Positions 1-8,892 of a stretch of 64,000 bases of DNA are shown in pieces (the first letter of the stretch is position 1; every line of letters begins with the position of its first letter). Origin of the DNA: Paraburkholderia phenazinium (GTDB lineage Bacteria; Pseudomonadota; Gammaproteobacteria; Burkholderiales; Burkholderiaceae). The stretch lies in the NCBI RefSeq assembly GCF_900142845.1, contig NZ_FSRU01000001.1, positions 2,356,001 to 2,420,000 of the forward strand. Direction: 5' to 3'. A program made the position numbers and the translations under genes. Below the pieces are notes generated by a model. It was not told the DNA's origin. It did not search any database and saw nothing but the letters and a program-made list of their open reading frames with translations.

Positions 1-437
1 CCCTGCTCTATTACGCGTTCCGCGTCATGGCGGGAATCGGCTTCCTCTTCATGGTTCTGGCGTTCTGGACGATCTTCGCTCTGCGCAAGGCACGTGGCCG
101 GCTCGACGCCCTGCTCGCCCAGCGCAAGCTGCTGCTCGCATGGGTTCTCGCCATTCCGTTGCCGTATATAGCGGTTGAGTGCGGCTGGATTGTCCGCGAG
201 GTGGGTCGTCAGCCATGGGTCGTCTACGGCCTGCTTCGCACGGAACAGGCTGCTTCCAACATCTCGGCCACCGCCATCAGCGGAAGCATGATCATGTTCG
301 CCACGTTCTACGCGATTCTGATCACGTCGTTCTTCGTCTTTGCCCGCCGCTGGTTGAAGAAGGGCCCGGACCTCACGTTGATGCCGCCGGTTGAGACGAT
401 TTCTCGGACTGTGCCTCACAGCTCGGTTGAATACTAG
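1..437 (+). CDS. cydA: Cytochrome bd ubiquinol oxidase subunit I, C-terminal end (partial)
   Basis: This is the tail of a gene that begins before the window; the frame is open from base 3. The product would be the haem-bearing quinol-oxidising subunit of a bd-type terminal oxidase in the inner membrane. About 144 residues remain, with three hydrophobic segments (roughly the first 30 residues, the middle, and a stretch before the basic end). The segment reading YYAFRVMAGIGF matches the conserved region near the CydA C-terminus. The quinol loop and haem ligands lie outside the window. The stop is 44 bases before cydB, as expected for one operon. The short form and the CydB type point to the cyanide-insensitive (CioAB) branch. 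Confidence 0.85.
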   Translation, partial: LLYYAFRVMAGIGFLFMVLAFWTIFALRKARGRLDALLAQRKLLLAWVLAIPLPYIAVECGWIVREVGRQPWVVYGLLRTEQAASNISATAISGSMIMFATFYAILITSFFVFARRWLKKGPDLTLMPPVETISRTVPHSSVEY

Positions 438-481
438 GACCCACGTCACATCCGCTTAAATTCACCCAGATAGGTATCCCC

Positions 482-1468
482 ATGAATCCAGCTTCTACCG
501 AGAGTTTGTTAAGCCACGCCTGGTTCGGCATAATCGGCTTGATGCTCGTGCTCTATGTCATCACCGACGGCTTCGACCTCGGCGTCGGCATCCTCACCCT
601 GTTTCGTTCCAAGGAGTCCGAACGGAATCTCATGATTCAGTCGATCGGCCATGTCTGGGACGCCAACGAAACATGGCTTGTCGCACTCGGGGGCGCGCTG
701 TTCGGGGCCTTCCCTTCCGCGTACGCCATGATATTGTCCGATCTGTATGTCCCTATCATGGTCCTGATCGCGAGCATGATCATGCGCGGCGCAGCGATCG
801 AATTCCGGCATGCCGCCACGAGCAGCAAGCCCGTCTGGGACCGTATCTTCGGGGTGGGCAGCCTGCTCGCGGCGATTAGCCAGGGCGTGATCCTCGGCAG
901 GATTCTCACCGGTATGCTTCCCGGTCATCTCCACATGACCTTCGTCGCGGTCACCGCAATTGGCGTGGTGTCCGGCTACGCGTTGCTGGGTGCAACCTGG
1001 CTGGTGAAGAAGACCACCGGCAGCCTGGAACAGACCGCGCGGCGCTATTCGGTCACGGCCGTCTTCACAACCGTGACCGCTGCGATCATCGTCTCTGCTG
1101 GAACGCTGGTCATCAGCCCGGTCGGCGTCAGCCGCTGGGATCAGCACGGCGTATTAAGCATTCTGATCGGCTTCGCCGTACTCGCGGCTTTGGCCGTCTG
1201 CTACATCCTGTACTCGGTTCATATGGGCGGCGAACACGGTCCTTTTGCCGGCTCCGCCATCCTGTTTGTTGCGTCCTTTGCGGGCCTGGCGGTCAGTCTC
1301 TTCCCGTACATTGTTCCAGGTCAGTTGACAGTCGCGTCGGCAGCGTCCGATAGCTCGACACTCACCTTCATGCTGTTCGGAATCGGCACCGTCTTTCCGA
1401 TCATGGTCGGCTACAACCTGTATCAGTACCACCTGTTCCGCGGCAAGGTCGTCCCCGTTCATCACTAG
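482..1468 (+). CDS. cydB: Cytochrome bd ubiquinol oxidase subunit II
   Basis: This is the second subunit of the bd oxidase, which couples quinol oxidation to oxygen reduction without pumping protons. The protein has 328 residues, close to the CioB-type length, and eight or more hydrophobic segments. The N-terminal YVITDGFDLGVGIL and the HVWDANETWLV stretch near residue 57 are family signatures. It follows cydA after 44 bases and is closed by a strong terminator. No separate CydX-like small ORF is evident before that terminator. Such oxidases serve low-oxygen or cyanide-stressed growth. The cyclopropane synthase just downstream is also a stress or stationary-phase function, but it has its own start region. 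Confidence 0.92.
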   Translation: MNPASTESLLSHAWFGIIGLMLVLYVITDGFDLGVGILTLFRSKESERNLMIQSIGHVWDANETWLVALGGALFGAFPSAYAMILSDLYVPIMVLIASMIMRGAAIEFRHAATSSKPVWDRIFGVGSLLAAISQGVILGRILTGMLPGHLHMTFVAVTAIGVVSGYALLGATWLVKKTTGSLEQTARRYSVTAVFTTVTAAIIVSAGTLVISPVGVSRWDQHGVLSILIGFAVLAALAVCYILYSVHMGGEHGPFAGSAILFVASFAGLAVSLFPYIVPGQLTVASAASDSSTLTFMLFGIGTVFPIMVGYNLYQYHLFRGKVVPVHH

Positions 1469-1494
1469 ACGATCCATCGCTCGCCATCCAGATT

Positions 1495-1528
1495 GCTCAG
1501 TAGGCAGGCATACGCCTGCTGAGCTTTT
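1495..1528 (+). terminator. Rho-independent terminator after cydB
   Basis: Arms at 1495-1505 and 1514-1524 pair over 11 positions, with one G-T wobble, around an 8-base loop. TTTT follows at 1525-1528. The element lies 27 bases after the cydB stop, so it should end the cydAB transcript. Confidence 0.8.
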
Positions 1529-1640
1529 GTCGCCGAAATGGCTTTGTCGAATACATGGCGGCGCCATCGGCGCATTCACCGGGTGAGTTCGCGCAATCAG
1601 TATCGCCCGCGAGGCCCCGGGAACCACGTAGGTCAGCGAC

Positions 1641-2825
1641 ATGGAACGCAAGGAAGGAAAATTGCTGAATCGGTTAGTGAACTTAGGAATAGGAACCTGG
1701 GTAGACGGAATCCGCCTTAGCCACAATCTTCCAATTCAATTGAGCCTTTGGAACGGACAGGTTTTTGACCTCGGAATCTTCGAGAATCCGGTCGTGCGCA
1801 TCCATGTTCGCGACCCGTCTGCGCTTCCGTTGCTTTTCACGCCGAGTCTGGACTCGCTCACTGAAGCGTACATCACAGAACGCATCGATCTGGACGGCAA
1901 GCTCGAAGAAGTTGTCGACACCGTGTATCGCATGTCGACGTTGCCCGCAAAATCGTCAGCGCGTTCCAAACCCGCAAGTCGGACGAAGCACAGCCGGCAA
2001 TGGGACAAGACATCCATCCGCTACCACCATGACGTCTCCAACGACTTCTACAGACTCTGGCTGGATGAAAGGATGGTTTTTTCGTGCGGCTACTTCGAAA
2101 GCGGCGACGAAACGCTTGATGACGCTCAACTCAGGAAGATCGACTACGTTCTCCGGGAACTGAACGTTCAACCCGGGCAGCGTCTGCTGGACATTGGCTG
2201 TGGCTGGGGAGCCCTGGTCATGCGCGCTGCTGCGAATTACGGGGCACGCTGCGTGGGCGTCACGCTATCGGAGAATCAATACCAGCTCGCCACCGAAAGA
2301 GTCAGAGCGGCAGGCTTGAGCGACAGGGTCGAAATCAGGCTAGAGGACTATCGCGATGTGCGTGGGACGTTTGAGCGGATAACGAGTGTGGGAATGTTTG
2401 AGCATATAGGGCGAGACAACTTCCCATCGTACTTTGCAAAGATCCGCAGCCTCCTTGCCGACGACGGCACGCTGATCGAGCATCGCGTGACGAACGCCGA
2501 CTCAAGCAAGGGCAACGCGCAGAAGCCAGCAGGCGAGTTCATCGGTCGATTCATGTTTCCGGCCGGCGACGATTCTCACCTCTCACGGGTAACCGGCGCG
2601 TTGCAGGAGAGCGGCCTGGAAGCTATCGACGTGCAAAATCTTGAACGTCACTATGCCGCGACACTGCGACGCTGGGCCGAGCGTTATGAGCAACACGCTG
2701 AGCGCATTCGTAGGACTGTCGGCGAGACCAAGTACAGGACCTGGCAGGTCTATCTTGCAGGTTGCGCACACGCGCTCTCTATTGGCAGCGCATCGGCGCA
2801 TCAAATCGTGTGTCGGAAGGCCTGA
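1641..2825 (+). CDS. cfa: Cyclopropane-fatty-acyl-phospholipid synthase family methyltransferase
   Basis: The enzyme transfers a methylene group from S-adenosylmethionine to the double bond of membrane phospholipid acyl chains. The 394 residues show an N-terminal lipid-interacting domain, then a class I methyltransferase fold with the SAM loop LDIGCGWGALVMRAA near residue 184. Other family motifs are SNDFYRLWLD, VFSCGYF and SVGMFEHIGRDNF. The start follows a GTCAGCGAC stretch with a weak ribosome site; an internal start is possible. The gene follows the cydAB terminator on the same strand, so it is probably transcribed separately. No frameshift is seen. Confidence 0.9.
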   Translation: MERKEGKLLNRLVNLGIGTWVDGIRLSHNLPIQLSLWNGQVFDLGIFENPVVRIHVRDPSALPLLFTPSLDSLTEAYITERIDLDGKLEEVVDTVYRMSTLPAKSSARSKPASRTKHSRQWDKTSIRYHHDVSNDFYRLWLDERMVFSCGYFESGDETLDDAQLRKIDYVLRELNVQPGQRLLDIGCGWGALVMRAAANYGARCVGVTLSENQYQLATERVRAAGLSDRVEIRLEDYRDVRGTFERITSVGMFEHIGRDNFPSYFAKIRSLLADDGTLIEHRVTNADSSKGNAQKPAGEFIGRFMFPAGDDSHLSRVTGALQESGLEAIDVQNLERHYAATLRRWAERYEQHAERIRRTVGETKYRTWQVYLAGCAHALSIGSASAHQIVCRKA

Positions 2826-3039
2826 GATATCGCGTCAATGCGCAGCGTGGTTCCCGAGATTTCTCCGCATTTTCACGTCTGACGAAATATCTGGAATCCC
2901 TAACAAAAAGTTAATCCTATCGATACTGGTTCGCTTATAGCAAGGGAATACACTGACTCCATCGACGTTGCGAATTCAGCTTACCCGCCACTGTCGCGAC
3001 GCGATCCTGAACTGAAACGAAACGTTATTGGAGTCCATC

Positions 3040-3309
3040 ATGAAGACCAAGATTCTTGCTGCCGTACTCGTCGCCGTCTCTGCCACTGTCGCTGCTCCCG
3101 CGTTCGCGAGCGGCTACGGCCCTGCCCCGTTTTATAGTCCGAGCATCGGTGCGCCCGCATCGCAACGAGGTCAGAGCGAACAAACCGTCGCGGCCGACGA
3201 CGCGAGCGCGGCGACCAACCGTGCGTACGGCGGCGTGAACGAACAAACGACGCAATCGGGTACCCATGCATCCGCTTCGCCCGCGTTTTCGCTGTTCCGC
3301 CATCACTAG
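3040..3309 (+). CDS. Small exported protein of unknown function
   Basis: An 89-residue protein. Residues 1-23 form a clear signal peptide (MKTKILAAVLVAV..., ending in APAFA), so the product should be periplasmic. The mature part is short, rich in Gly, Ala, Ser and Thr, and without cysteines or a domain I recognise. The ATG at 3040 is chosen because TTGGAG sits just upstream at 3028-3033; an in-frame TTG at 3028 is less likely. It is followed after 13 bases by a small cytochrome c, so the two may be co-transcribed. Similar short exported proteins are common in Burkholderia. No function is assigned. Confidence 0.6.
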   Translation: MKTKILAAVLVAVSATVAAPAFASGYGPAPFYSPSIGAPASQRGQSEQTVAADDASAATNRAYGGVNEQTTQSGTHASASPAFSLFRHH

Positions 3310-3322
3310 GCGAGGCGTAGCC

Positions 3323-3670
3323 ATGTCATCGTCGCGGTTCTCGCGGCCTGGTATCACGGCGACTATCGTCGCCTTGCTGGCGGCACACACCGGTGAGGCC
3401 CTGGCTAACTCCGAAGCCGGAGCGCTGGTCGACGAGCAACACTGCATGTTCTGCCATACAGCCGAAGCACCGCATCTCGCCCTGTCGTTCCCGCAGATCG
3501 CAGCACGCTACCGCAAGATACCGGGTGCGCGCTGCGCACTCGAACAGAAGTTGTCCCTTGAAGGGCCCGCTCACTGGGGCGATATAACAATGCCGGTCGC
3601 GGATCAGGTCGATCCGCTCTCGCCCAAAGACGCAAGCATTGTCGCTCAATGGCTATTGAAGCAGCGATAA
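3323..3670 (+). CDS. Small periplasmic class I cytochrome c
   Basis: A 115-residue protein with a signal peptide of about 28 residues (ending GEALA), then one haem-attachment motif CMFCH at residues 41-45. A Met in the ITMPVADQ segment is a good sixth-ligand candidate. The size and single haem fit a c551-like electron carrier. The ATG at 3323 has a purine-rich upstream (GGCGAGG); a longer frame from 3266 would overlap the preceding gene and hide the signal peptide. It could pass electrons between membrane dehydrogenases and an oxidase, but its partner is not shown by the sequence. Confidence 0.8.
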   Translation: MSSSRFSRPGITATIVALLAAHTGEALANSEAGALVDEQHCMFCHTAEAPHLALSFPQIAARYRKIPGARCALEQKLSLEGPAHWGDITMPVADQVDPLSPKDASIVAQWLLKQR

Positions 3671-3746
3671 CGTGAATAGCGCAGACAGCGCAATGTTTCA
3701 CCGCTTAGCAACCGCACGCATGCACCCTAACCACGGCACGCCTCGT

Positions 3747-4256
3747 CTATGCAGCGGCCCACTCGGCGAGCGTAGCCACCGTGTTCATGTTGCGAGCGGT
3801 TCCAGCCTTGGCGGCCGCGATCTTTAGTTTGGAGTTCGCGATTCCGTCGCCGTAATGCACGTAGATTTCGCGCACTCCGAGCGCGATTTCTTCGGCCTGC
3901 TGGCCGCTCACACCGGCCAGGGTATCCGCAGGCGGCGGCGCGTCGAGAAAGATGGCCACCGTTCGGTTTGGTGCAGCGGACTTGAAGGGATTGGCGTCAA
4001 GCACGACGGCCAGTTCCGCAGCGGTGCGGATCACCACACCGACCGGCTTGCCGGCGTATGTCTCGAGCGCGCGCTCCAGCTTAGTCTTGAGCGCCTTTTC
4101 CGCCAGCTTGCTGGTGAAAACCACGTTACCGCTTGCGATATAGGTGCGCACGTCGGCAAAGCCAAGGGACTCACACATGGCGCGAAGCTCGGCCATGGGA
4201 AGTTTGCCTGTGCCGCCGACATTCACGGCGCGTAGCAGCGCTACATAGTGAGTCAT
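3747..4256 (-). CDS. DUF1697 family protein
   Basis: A 169-residue soluble protein. The opening MTHYVALLRAVNVGGTGKLP and the ASGNVVFTS segment near residue 42 are typical of DUF1697 proteins, whose function is unknown. There are no membrane segments or signal peptide. Its ATG overlaps the stop of the upstream SNF2 helicase gene by four bases (ATGA), so the two are translationally coupled and form a two-gene operon. That coupling is the only functional hint. Confidence 0.85.
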   Translation of the reverse strand: MTHYVALLRAVNVGGTGKLPMAELRAMCESLGFADVRTYIASGNVVFTSKLAEKALKTKLERALETYAGKPVGVVIRTAAELAVVLDANPFKSAAPNRTVAIFLDAPPPADTLAGVSGQQAEEIALGVREIYVHYGDGIANSKLKIAAAKAGTARNMNTVATLAEWAAA

Positions 4257-7200
4257 GATGCTGCCCTCGCAATGTCCGGCATGGGTGCGAACAACGCGTC
4301 AAGATCGTCATCCGAGAATTTGACTGTTCCCGCCGCGTCCTCGGACAGGATGCTATCGGCCAGCGCCGCCTTCTTCTCCTGAAGCCGCACGATCTTCTCC
4401 TCGATGCTGCCTGCCGCGATGAGCTTGTAGACGAACACGGGCTTATCCTGGCCGATCCGGTGCGCGCGGTCGGTCGCCTGATTCTCGGCTGCGGGGTTCC
4501 ACCACGGGTCATAGTGAATCACCGTGTCCGCCGCCGTGAGATTCAGCCCCACACCACCTGCCTTCAGGCTGATCAGGAACAAGGGCACTTCGCCGGACTG
4601 GAAACGGTGCACGGGCGTGGCGCGATCGGTCGTGTCGCCGGTCAGCGTGACGTACGGGATCGTCGCATGATCGAGCGCGTCCGCAATCAGGTCCAGCATG
4701 CCGGTGAACTGCGAAAACAGCAGCACGTGCCGCCCTTCTTCAATCAGTTCGGGTAGCATCGCCATCAGCAATTCGAGCTTGGCCGACTCCTTCACGCGCG
4801 CCGCTTTCTCCAGCTTCACGAGACGGGGATCGCAGCACACCTGGCGCAGTTTGAGCAGCGCATCCAGCACGATGATGTGACTGCGGGCAAGCCCCTGCGA
4901 ATTCACGGCCGCACGCACTTTGGCCTGCATGGCCGTGCGGACGATTTCGTAGAGATCGCGCTGCGCGCCTTCCAGATCCACCGTACGCACGATGGTGGTT
5001 TTCGGCGGCAGTTCTTTCGCCACCTCGTCCTTGCGACGACGCAGCATGAACGGACGAATCCGCCGCGCCAGCAGTTCGCGCCGGACGCCGTCGCCATTGC
5101 GCTCGATCGGATTGCGCCAGCGCCTGGTGAAGTCCTTCTGCGTGCCGAGAAAACCCGGCAGCAGAAAATCGAACTGCGACCACAATTCGCCGAGGTGGTT
5201 CTCGAGCGGCGTACCGGTGAGGCACAGACGGTGCCGCGCCCGCAGGTCGCGAACCGCCGTCGCCGATTTGGTGGTGGCGTTCTTCACATACTGCGCCTCG
5301 TCCAGAATCAGCAGGTGATACTCGTGCTCGGACAGCACCGCATGATCGCGCCACAACAGCGCATACGTGGTGAGAATCAGCTCGTGCTGGCCGATCAACG
5401 CGAAGCGCTCCTTGCGCTGCGGTCCGTTCAGATCCAGCACCTTCAGATCCGGCGCAAAGCGGCGCGCTTCTTCGCGCCAGTTGTGCACGAGGGTGGTCGG
5501 CACGACGATCAGCGCGGGACGGTCGAGGCGCCCGGCTTCCTTCTCGGCCAGCACGTGGGCCAGCGTCTGAACCGTCTTGCCGAGGCCCATGTCGTCGGCA
5601 AGGATGCCGGCCAGGTTGTGCTCGCGCAGAAACTGCATCCAGCTCAGCCCCTGATGCTGGTACTCGCGCAACTCGGCCCGCAGCCCGCGCGGCACCGCGG
5701 CTTCCTTCACGCCGGCGCCGTTCTGCAGACGCTGGGCCAGTTGGCGGATCGAGTCGTCGCCTTGAAACTCCCAGCGGCCCGTGTCGTTCAGCGCCGCCAG
5801 GCGTCCTGCATCAAGCTCAGGAATCCTGATGTTGTCGTCGCCCTTCCAGCTCCCCAGACCGTCGAACAGATCGACCAGCACGCGCACCACGGGTTTGAGC
5901 CGCCCGGCACGCAGGCGCAGGCGCTCGGCGCGGTCGGTGGTCAGTTCGATGTCCTCTGCGTCGTCGATCGTTTCGAGCGCGCCGCCCAGCCAGCGCCGGT
6001 CGCGCCGGAACAGCCCGGCCAGCAGCGGTTCGAGGCGAACCGTGCGATCGCCCAGCGTGATGCCCATTTCGAGGTCGAACCAGCCGTCGCCGGCCTGGCG
6101 AGCGGTGCCTTCGATCGCATCGATTTCAATCACGTTATGACGGAACGTCGGCGCCATCGTCACGCGCCAGCCTTTGCTGTCGAGCGCAGGCAAGGCCTCG
6201 TCGACGAACTCGGGCCATGCGTCGACGTCGGACAGCGCCAGCAACGTCTCCGGCAGTGCGTGCCGCGAATACACGCCGTTCGCCGGCACCACCTGCAAGC
6301 CCGTCTTGCGCAGTTCGAGCAGGCGCTGCTTTTCGGTGTCGTAGCGGCGCCGGATATGGATCACGCTGCCGCCGGGCAGCGGCACCAGCGTCGCGCTGCT
6401 TTCGGCCTTGATGCTGACGCCTTCGTAGTCGAAGCTGACCGCGGCAAAATCCAGCAGGTGGTTGCGCTGGGCGTGCTTGCCGACGCCCAGCGACGCCATC
6501 GGCAAGGTGTTGAGCGCCAGCACCGGCACCGGTTCTGTGTCGATCACGCGCACCTTGGAGGTATCGAGCGCAGGCGGCAAGGGCAGATCGGGCGCGACCT
6601 CGCGCAGCACCGCGGCGACCAGCGGCGCCTCCGCGAGCGAAATGGGCGGCATTGACAGGTAATCCGGCAATTGCTGGAACGGCAACGAGAGTTCGACGAT
6701 GCCGGCTTCGCCGGCATCCGCGTCGACGTACCAGACGGGCTCGGTCGCCAGCACCATCGCGGCCGCCGGTTCGGTGCGCAACACCGGCCGCAGCCGGTCG
6801 TCGGACTGCGCCTCCCACTCGATCCGCCCCGCGCGCGCCGCCCCCATCGACAGCGGGCGTGGCACGTCTCGCGAGGCGCCGTCTCCGGTCAGCGCGGGAA
6901 ACAGCCGGCCGCTCCCGATCAGTTTGTGCAGCACGTCGCCGCCGTTGGCGCCGCGCAAGATGAAATGCCCGTGATTCTCGCGGGAATGGCCGAGCCACAG
7001 GCTACGCAAGATCACCAGATCGTCGTCCGAAACAAACTTGGGCGGCTTGATCAGGGCCGCTTCGACATTGCTCCATGGTTCATCGATGGCGCGGATCTCG
7101 CCGTCGACGCCGAGCCGGGCCTTGAACAACTGGATCTCATGACGCTGCTGATAGCGCGACCAGCCCAGCCGGTAAGCGAGCGCGTGACTGGCTGCGGCGT

Positions 7201-7573
7201 TTGCAGGGACTCTGCCGGGTGCGTCGGAGCCGGCATGGGCGCGGAACGTCTCGAGCCATCTGACCAGCTCGGGACGCACGCCCGACTGCGCCCCGGCGTC
7301 TTCCAGACCCGCCATCAGCAGCGCCGCCATGTGCTTGCATTGAAAACCGACCGGGCAGGAACAATCGCCCTCGACCCACAGGTCGTCGCCAATGTCGTGA
7401 AACTTGACGTCCACCACATAGGGATGGCGCTGCGTGCCCTGCACTTCGCCGCTCAGGGTGTTGTTTTCCCAGTGCAGGTTGGAGACCGCGCTGACGTACT
7501 CGCGCGCCTTGGCGACGGTCTTGGCCCCGAGCCACTTCGTTATATCTTCTCGATCGTAGAAAACTGACGACAT
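4253..7573 (-). CDS. SWIM zinc-finger, SNF2-family DEAD/DEAH helicase
   Basis: A 1106-residue Swi2/Snf2 ATPase of the RapA/HepA-like superfamily. The N-terminus has a SWIM zinc finger (C71, C73, C79, H81 in CSCPVGFQCKH). A long middle domain follows. The SNF2 motor holds Walker A DDMGLGKT near residue 660 and Walker B DEAQ near residue 758. The C-terminal helicase half includes LFSQFTGMLD, SLKAGGVGLNL and DRAHRIGQ. It probably remodels protein-nucleic acid complexes; the target is unknown. The start at 7573 (MSSVFYDRED) is preferred over an in-frame start at 7645 because the family begins close to this point. It overlaps the DUF1697 gene by four bases. Confidence 0.93.
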   Translation of the reverse strand: MSSVFYDREDITKWLGAKTVAKAREYVSAVSNLHWENNTLSGEVQGTQRHPYVVDVKFHDIGDDLWVEGDCSCPVGFQCKHMAALLMAGLEDAGAQSGVRPELVRWLETFRAHAGSDAPGRVPANAAASHALAYRLGWSRYQQRHEIQLFKARLGVDGEIRAIDEPWSNVEAALIKPPKFVSDDDLVILRSLWLGHSRENHGHFILRGANGGDVLHKLIGSGRLFPALTGDGASRDVPRPLSMGAARAGRIEWEAQSDDRLRPVLRTEPAAAMVLATEPVWYVDADAGEAGIVELSLPFQQLPDYLSMPPISLAEAPLVAAVLREVAPDLPLPPALDTSKVRVIDTEPVPVLALNTLPMASLGVGKHAQRNHLLDFAAVSFDYEGVSIKAESSATLVPLPGGSVIHIRRRYDTEKQRLLELRKTGLQVVPANGVYSRHALPETLLALSDVDAWPEFVDEALPALDSKGWRVTMAPTFRHNVIEIDAIEGTARQAGDGWFDLEMGITLGDRTVRLEPLLAGLFRRDRRWLGGALETIDDAEDIELTTDRAERLRLRAGRLKPVVRVLVDLFDGLGSWKGDDNIRIPELDAGRLAALNDTGRWEFQGDDSIRQLAQRLQNGAGVKEAAVPRGLRAELREYQHQGLSWMQFLREHNLAGILADDMGLGKTVQTLAHVLAEKEAGRLDRPALIVVPTTLVHNWREEARRFAPDLKVLDLNGPQRKERFALIGQHELILTTYALLWRDHAVLSEHEYHLLILDEAQYVKNATTKSATAVRDLRARHRLCLTGTPLENHLGELWSQFDFLLPGFLGTQKDFTRRWRNPIERNGDGVRRELLARRIRPFMLRRRKDEVAKELPPKTTIVRTVDLEGAQRDLYEIVRTAMQAKVRAAVNSQGLARSHIIVLDALLKLRQVCCDPRLVKLEKAARVKESAKLELLMAMLPELIEEGRHVLLFSQFTGMLDLIADALDHATIPYVTLTGDTTDRATPVHRFQSGEVPLFLISLKAGGVGLNLTAADTVIHYDPWWNPAAENQATDRAHRIGQDKPVFVYKLIAAGSIEEKIVRLQEKKAALADSILSEDAAGTVKFSDDDLDALFAPMPDIARAAS

Positions 7574-7804
7574 CCGGGTGACCCATCCATGCGTATTCAG
7601 GCGTGCGGCGACGCTGCAGGTTGCGGGATCCGACAAGCCCGGCATCCCCGCCGATGGCCAGCCGTGCTCTTTTCGCGCTGCGTCTGCCGCTGATAGCCGG
7701 CTATTTTCGCATGGGTCGAAAATAGTCGTTGGGGCGTGGTTATCCCAAATTGGAGTGCGTGCGTATGACGACGCCCGCCGCTCGCACAGAACGCAAAACG
7801 CAGT

Positions 7805-8611
7805 TCAGGCGGTTATGCCCGCCGGATCATCCACCGGCGCCCCGGAGGCCGGAGCGCCAAAACTCACTTCGACATCCGCGGCGGCAAACACCTGCGCGAG
7901 CGCCGGCGACGGCGCCTCGTTCGTGATCAACAGGTCCACGGCGTCGCAGCCGAACGCGTGCACCAGCGCGCTATGCCCGAACTTGGCGTGGTCCGCCACC
8001 ACGACGCGCCGCTCGGCCTGTGCAAACGCCGCCAGCGAATACGACACGTCGTCGGGCTGCGCATCCATGAAGCGGCCTTGCGCGTCGATCGCCGTCACCG
8101 AGACGATCGCGTAGCGCACGTGGAACTGGCGGATGAACGCCAACGTGCTTTCGCCGAACGCCGCGGCGTCGTCGGCGCGCACTTCGCCGCCCGCGATGAA
8201 CACGCGGTTGCCGTTGCGCGGCGCGAGCGTGCGGGCAATCTCCGCGGAATTGGTCACAACCGTCAGGCGCGAGCGGGCGCACAGCGCGCTGGCGATATGC
8301 ACGCAGGTCGTGCCGCCGTCGAGAATCAGCGAATCGCCGTCGCGCACCAGCTCGCTCACGCGCGCCGCAATCACCCGCTTCGCTTCGAGGTTCTCCTGCA
8401 GGCGGCGCTGAAACGGCGGCTCGTCGAGCCGGTCCGGCAGCATCACCCCGCCGTGCACCTTGAGCAGCACCCCTTCTGCGATCAGCGGCTTGATGTCGCG
8501 GCGGATAGTTTCGTCGGACACGGCGAAGACTTCGGCCAGCCCGGTGATCGTGCAGGTCTGCTGCGCCCGCACGAGGCGCAGGATTTCGGATTGACGTTGG
8601 GTTGAAAACAT
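7805..8611 (-). CDS. DeoR/GlpR family transcriptional regulator
   Basis: A 268-residue repressor-type protein. Residues 1-55 form the DeoR winged helix-turn-helix (MFSTQRQSEILRLV, then SDETIRRDI). The rest is the DeoR C-terminal sugar-phosphate sensor domain with ILDGGTTCVHIA. The ATG at 8611 is chosen because the family starts with this segment. It is divergent from the dehydrogenase at 8893. A 26-base sequence repeated at both ends of the intergenic region is a likely operator pair. The effector is unknown. Confidence 0.9.
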   Translation of the reverse strand: MFSTQRQSEILRLVRAQQTCTITGLAEVFAVSDETIRRDIKPLIAEGVLLKVHGGVMLPDRLDEPPFQRRLQENLEAKRVIAARVSELVRDGDSLILDGGTTCVHIASALCARSRLTVVTNSAEIARTLAPRNGNRVFIAGGEVRADDAAAFGESTLAFIRQFHVRYAIVSVTAIDAQGRFMDAQPDDVSYSLAAFAQAERRVVVADHAKFGHSALVHAFGCDAVDLLITNEAPSPALAQVFAAADVEVSFGAPASGAPVDDPAGITA

Positions 8612-8676
8612 ACGGAGAGCGGGATGATCCAGGTGCGGCCAGTCTAGCAAAGGGGCTAGCGCAGGGAAAGTCATTT

Positions 8677-8702
8677 CCACATATTTCCAAATCAATCAAC
8701 AT
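8677..8702. promoter_or_regulatory. Candidate DeoR operator, copy 1
   Basis: A 26-base element beginning CCACATATTTCCA and ending ATCAACAT. It matches the element at 8846-8871 in the same orientation at 22 of 26 positions. This copy lies 66 bases upstream of the deoR-like start, where it could mediate autorepression. The binding role is inferred. Confidence 0.5.
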
Positions 8703-8845
8703 AGCTCAGTCCGGAAACACGTTGGAACGCTCCAAGGCCCATTTTACGGCCTATTCACGCCTCTTCATCGGCTTCCTCCTGCTCCGCAATTCAGTGAATT
8801 TTACGTGACAGCATTGCGTTTTCCGACCTTCTGTTGCACTATTCG

Positions 8846-8871
8846 CCACATATTTCCACGTATATCAACAT
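8846..8871. promoter_or_regulatory. Candidate DeoR operator, copy 2
   Basis: Second copy of the 26-base direct repeat, ending 21 bases before the start codon of the dehydrogenase at 8893. This position could block transcription or initiation of that gene. The four mismatches to copy 1 cluster in the middle, leaving the two outer blocks (CCACATATTTCCA and ATCAACAT) conserved. Confidence 0.5.
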
Positions 8872-8892
8872 TCACCAGGCAAAGTCCAAGTC

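Noticed and set aside
4877..6655. Long open frame (592 codons) on the plus strand inside the SNF2 gene
   Set aside because: It is antisense to a well-supported helicase and is Arg/Gln/His-rich with no family content, a normal effect of high GC.
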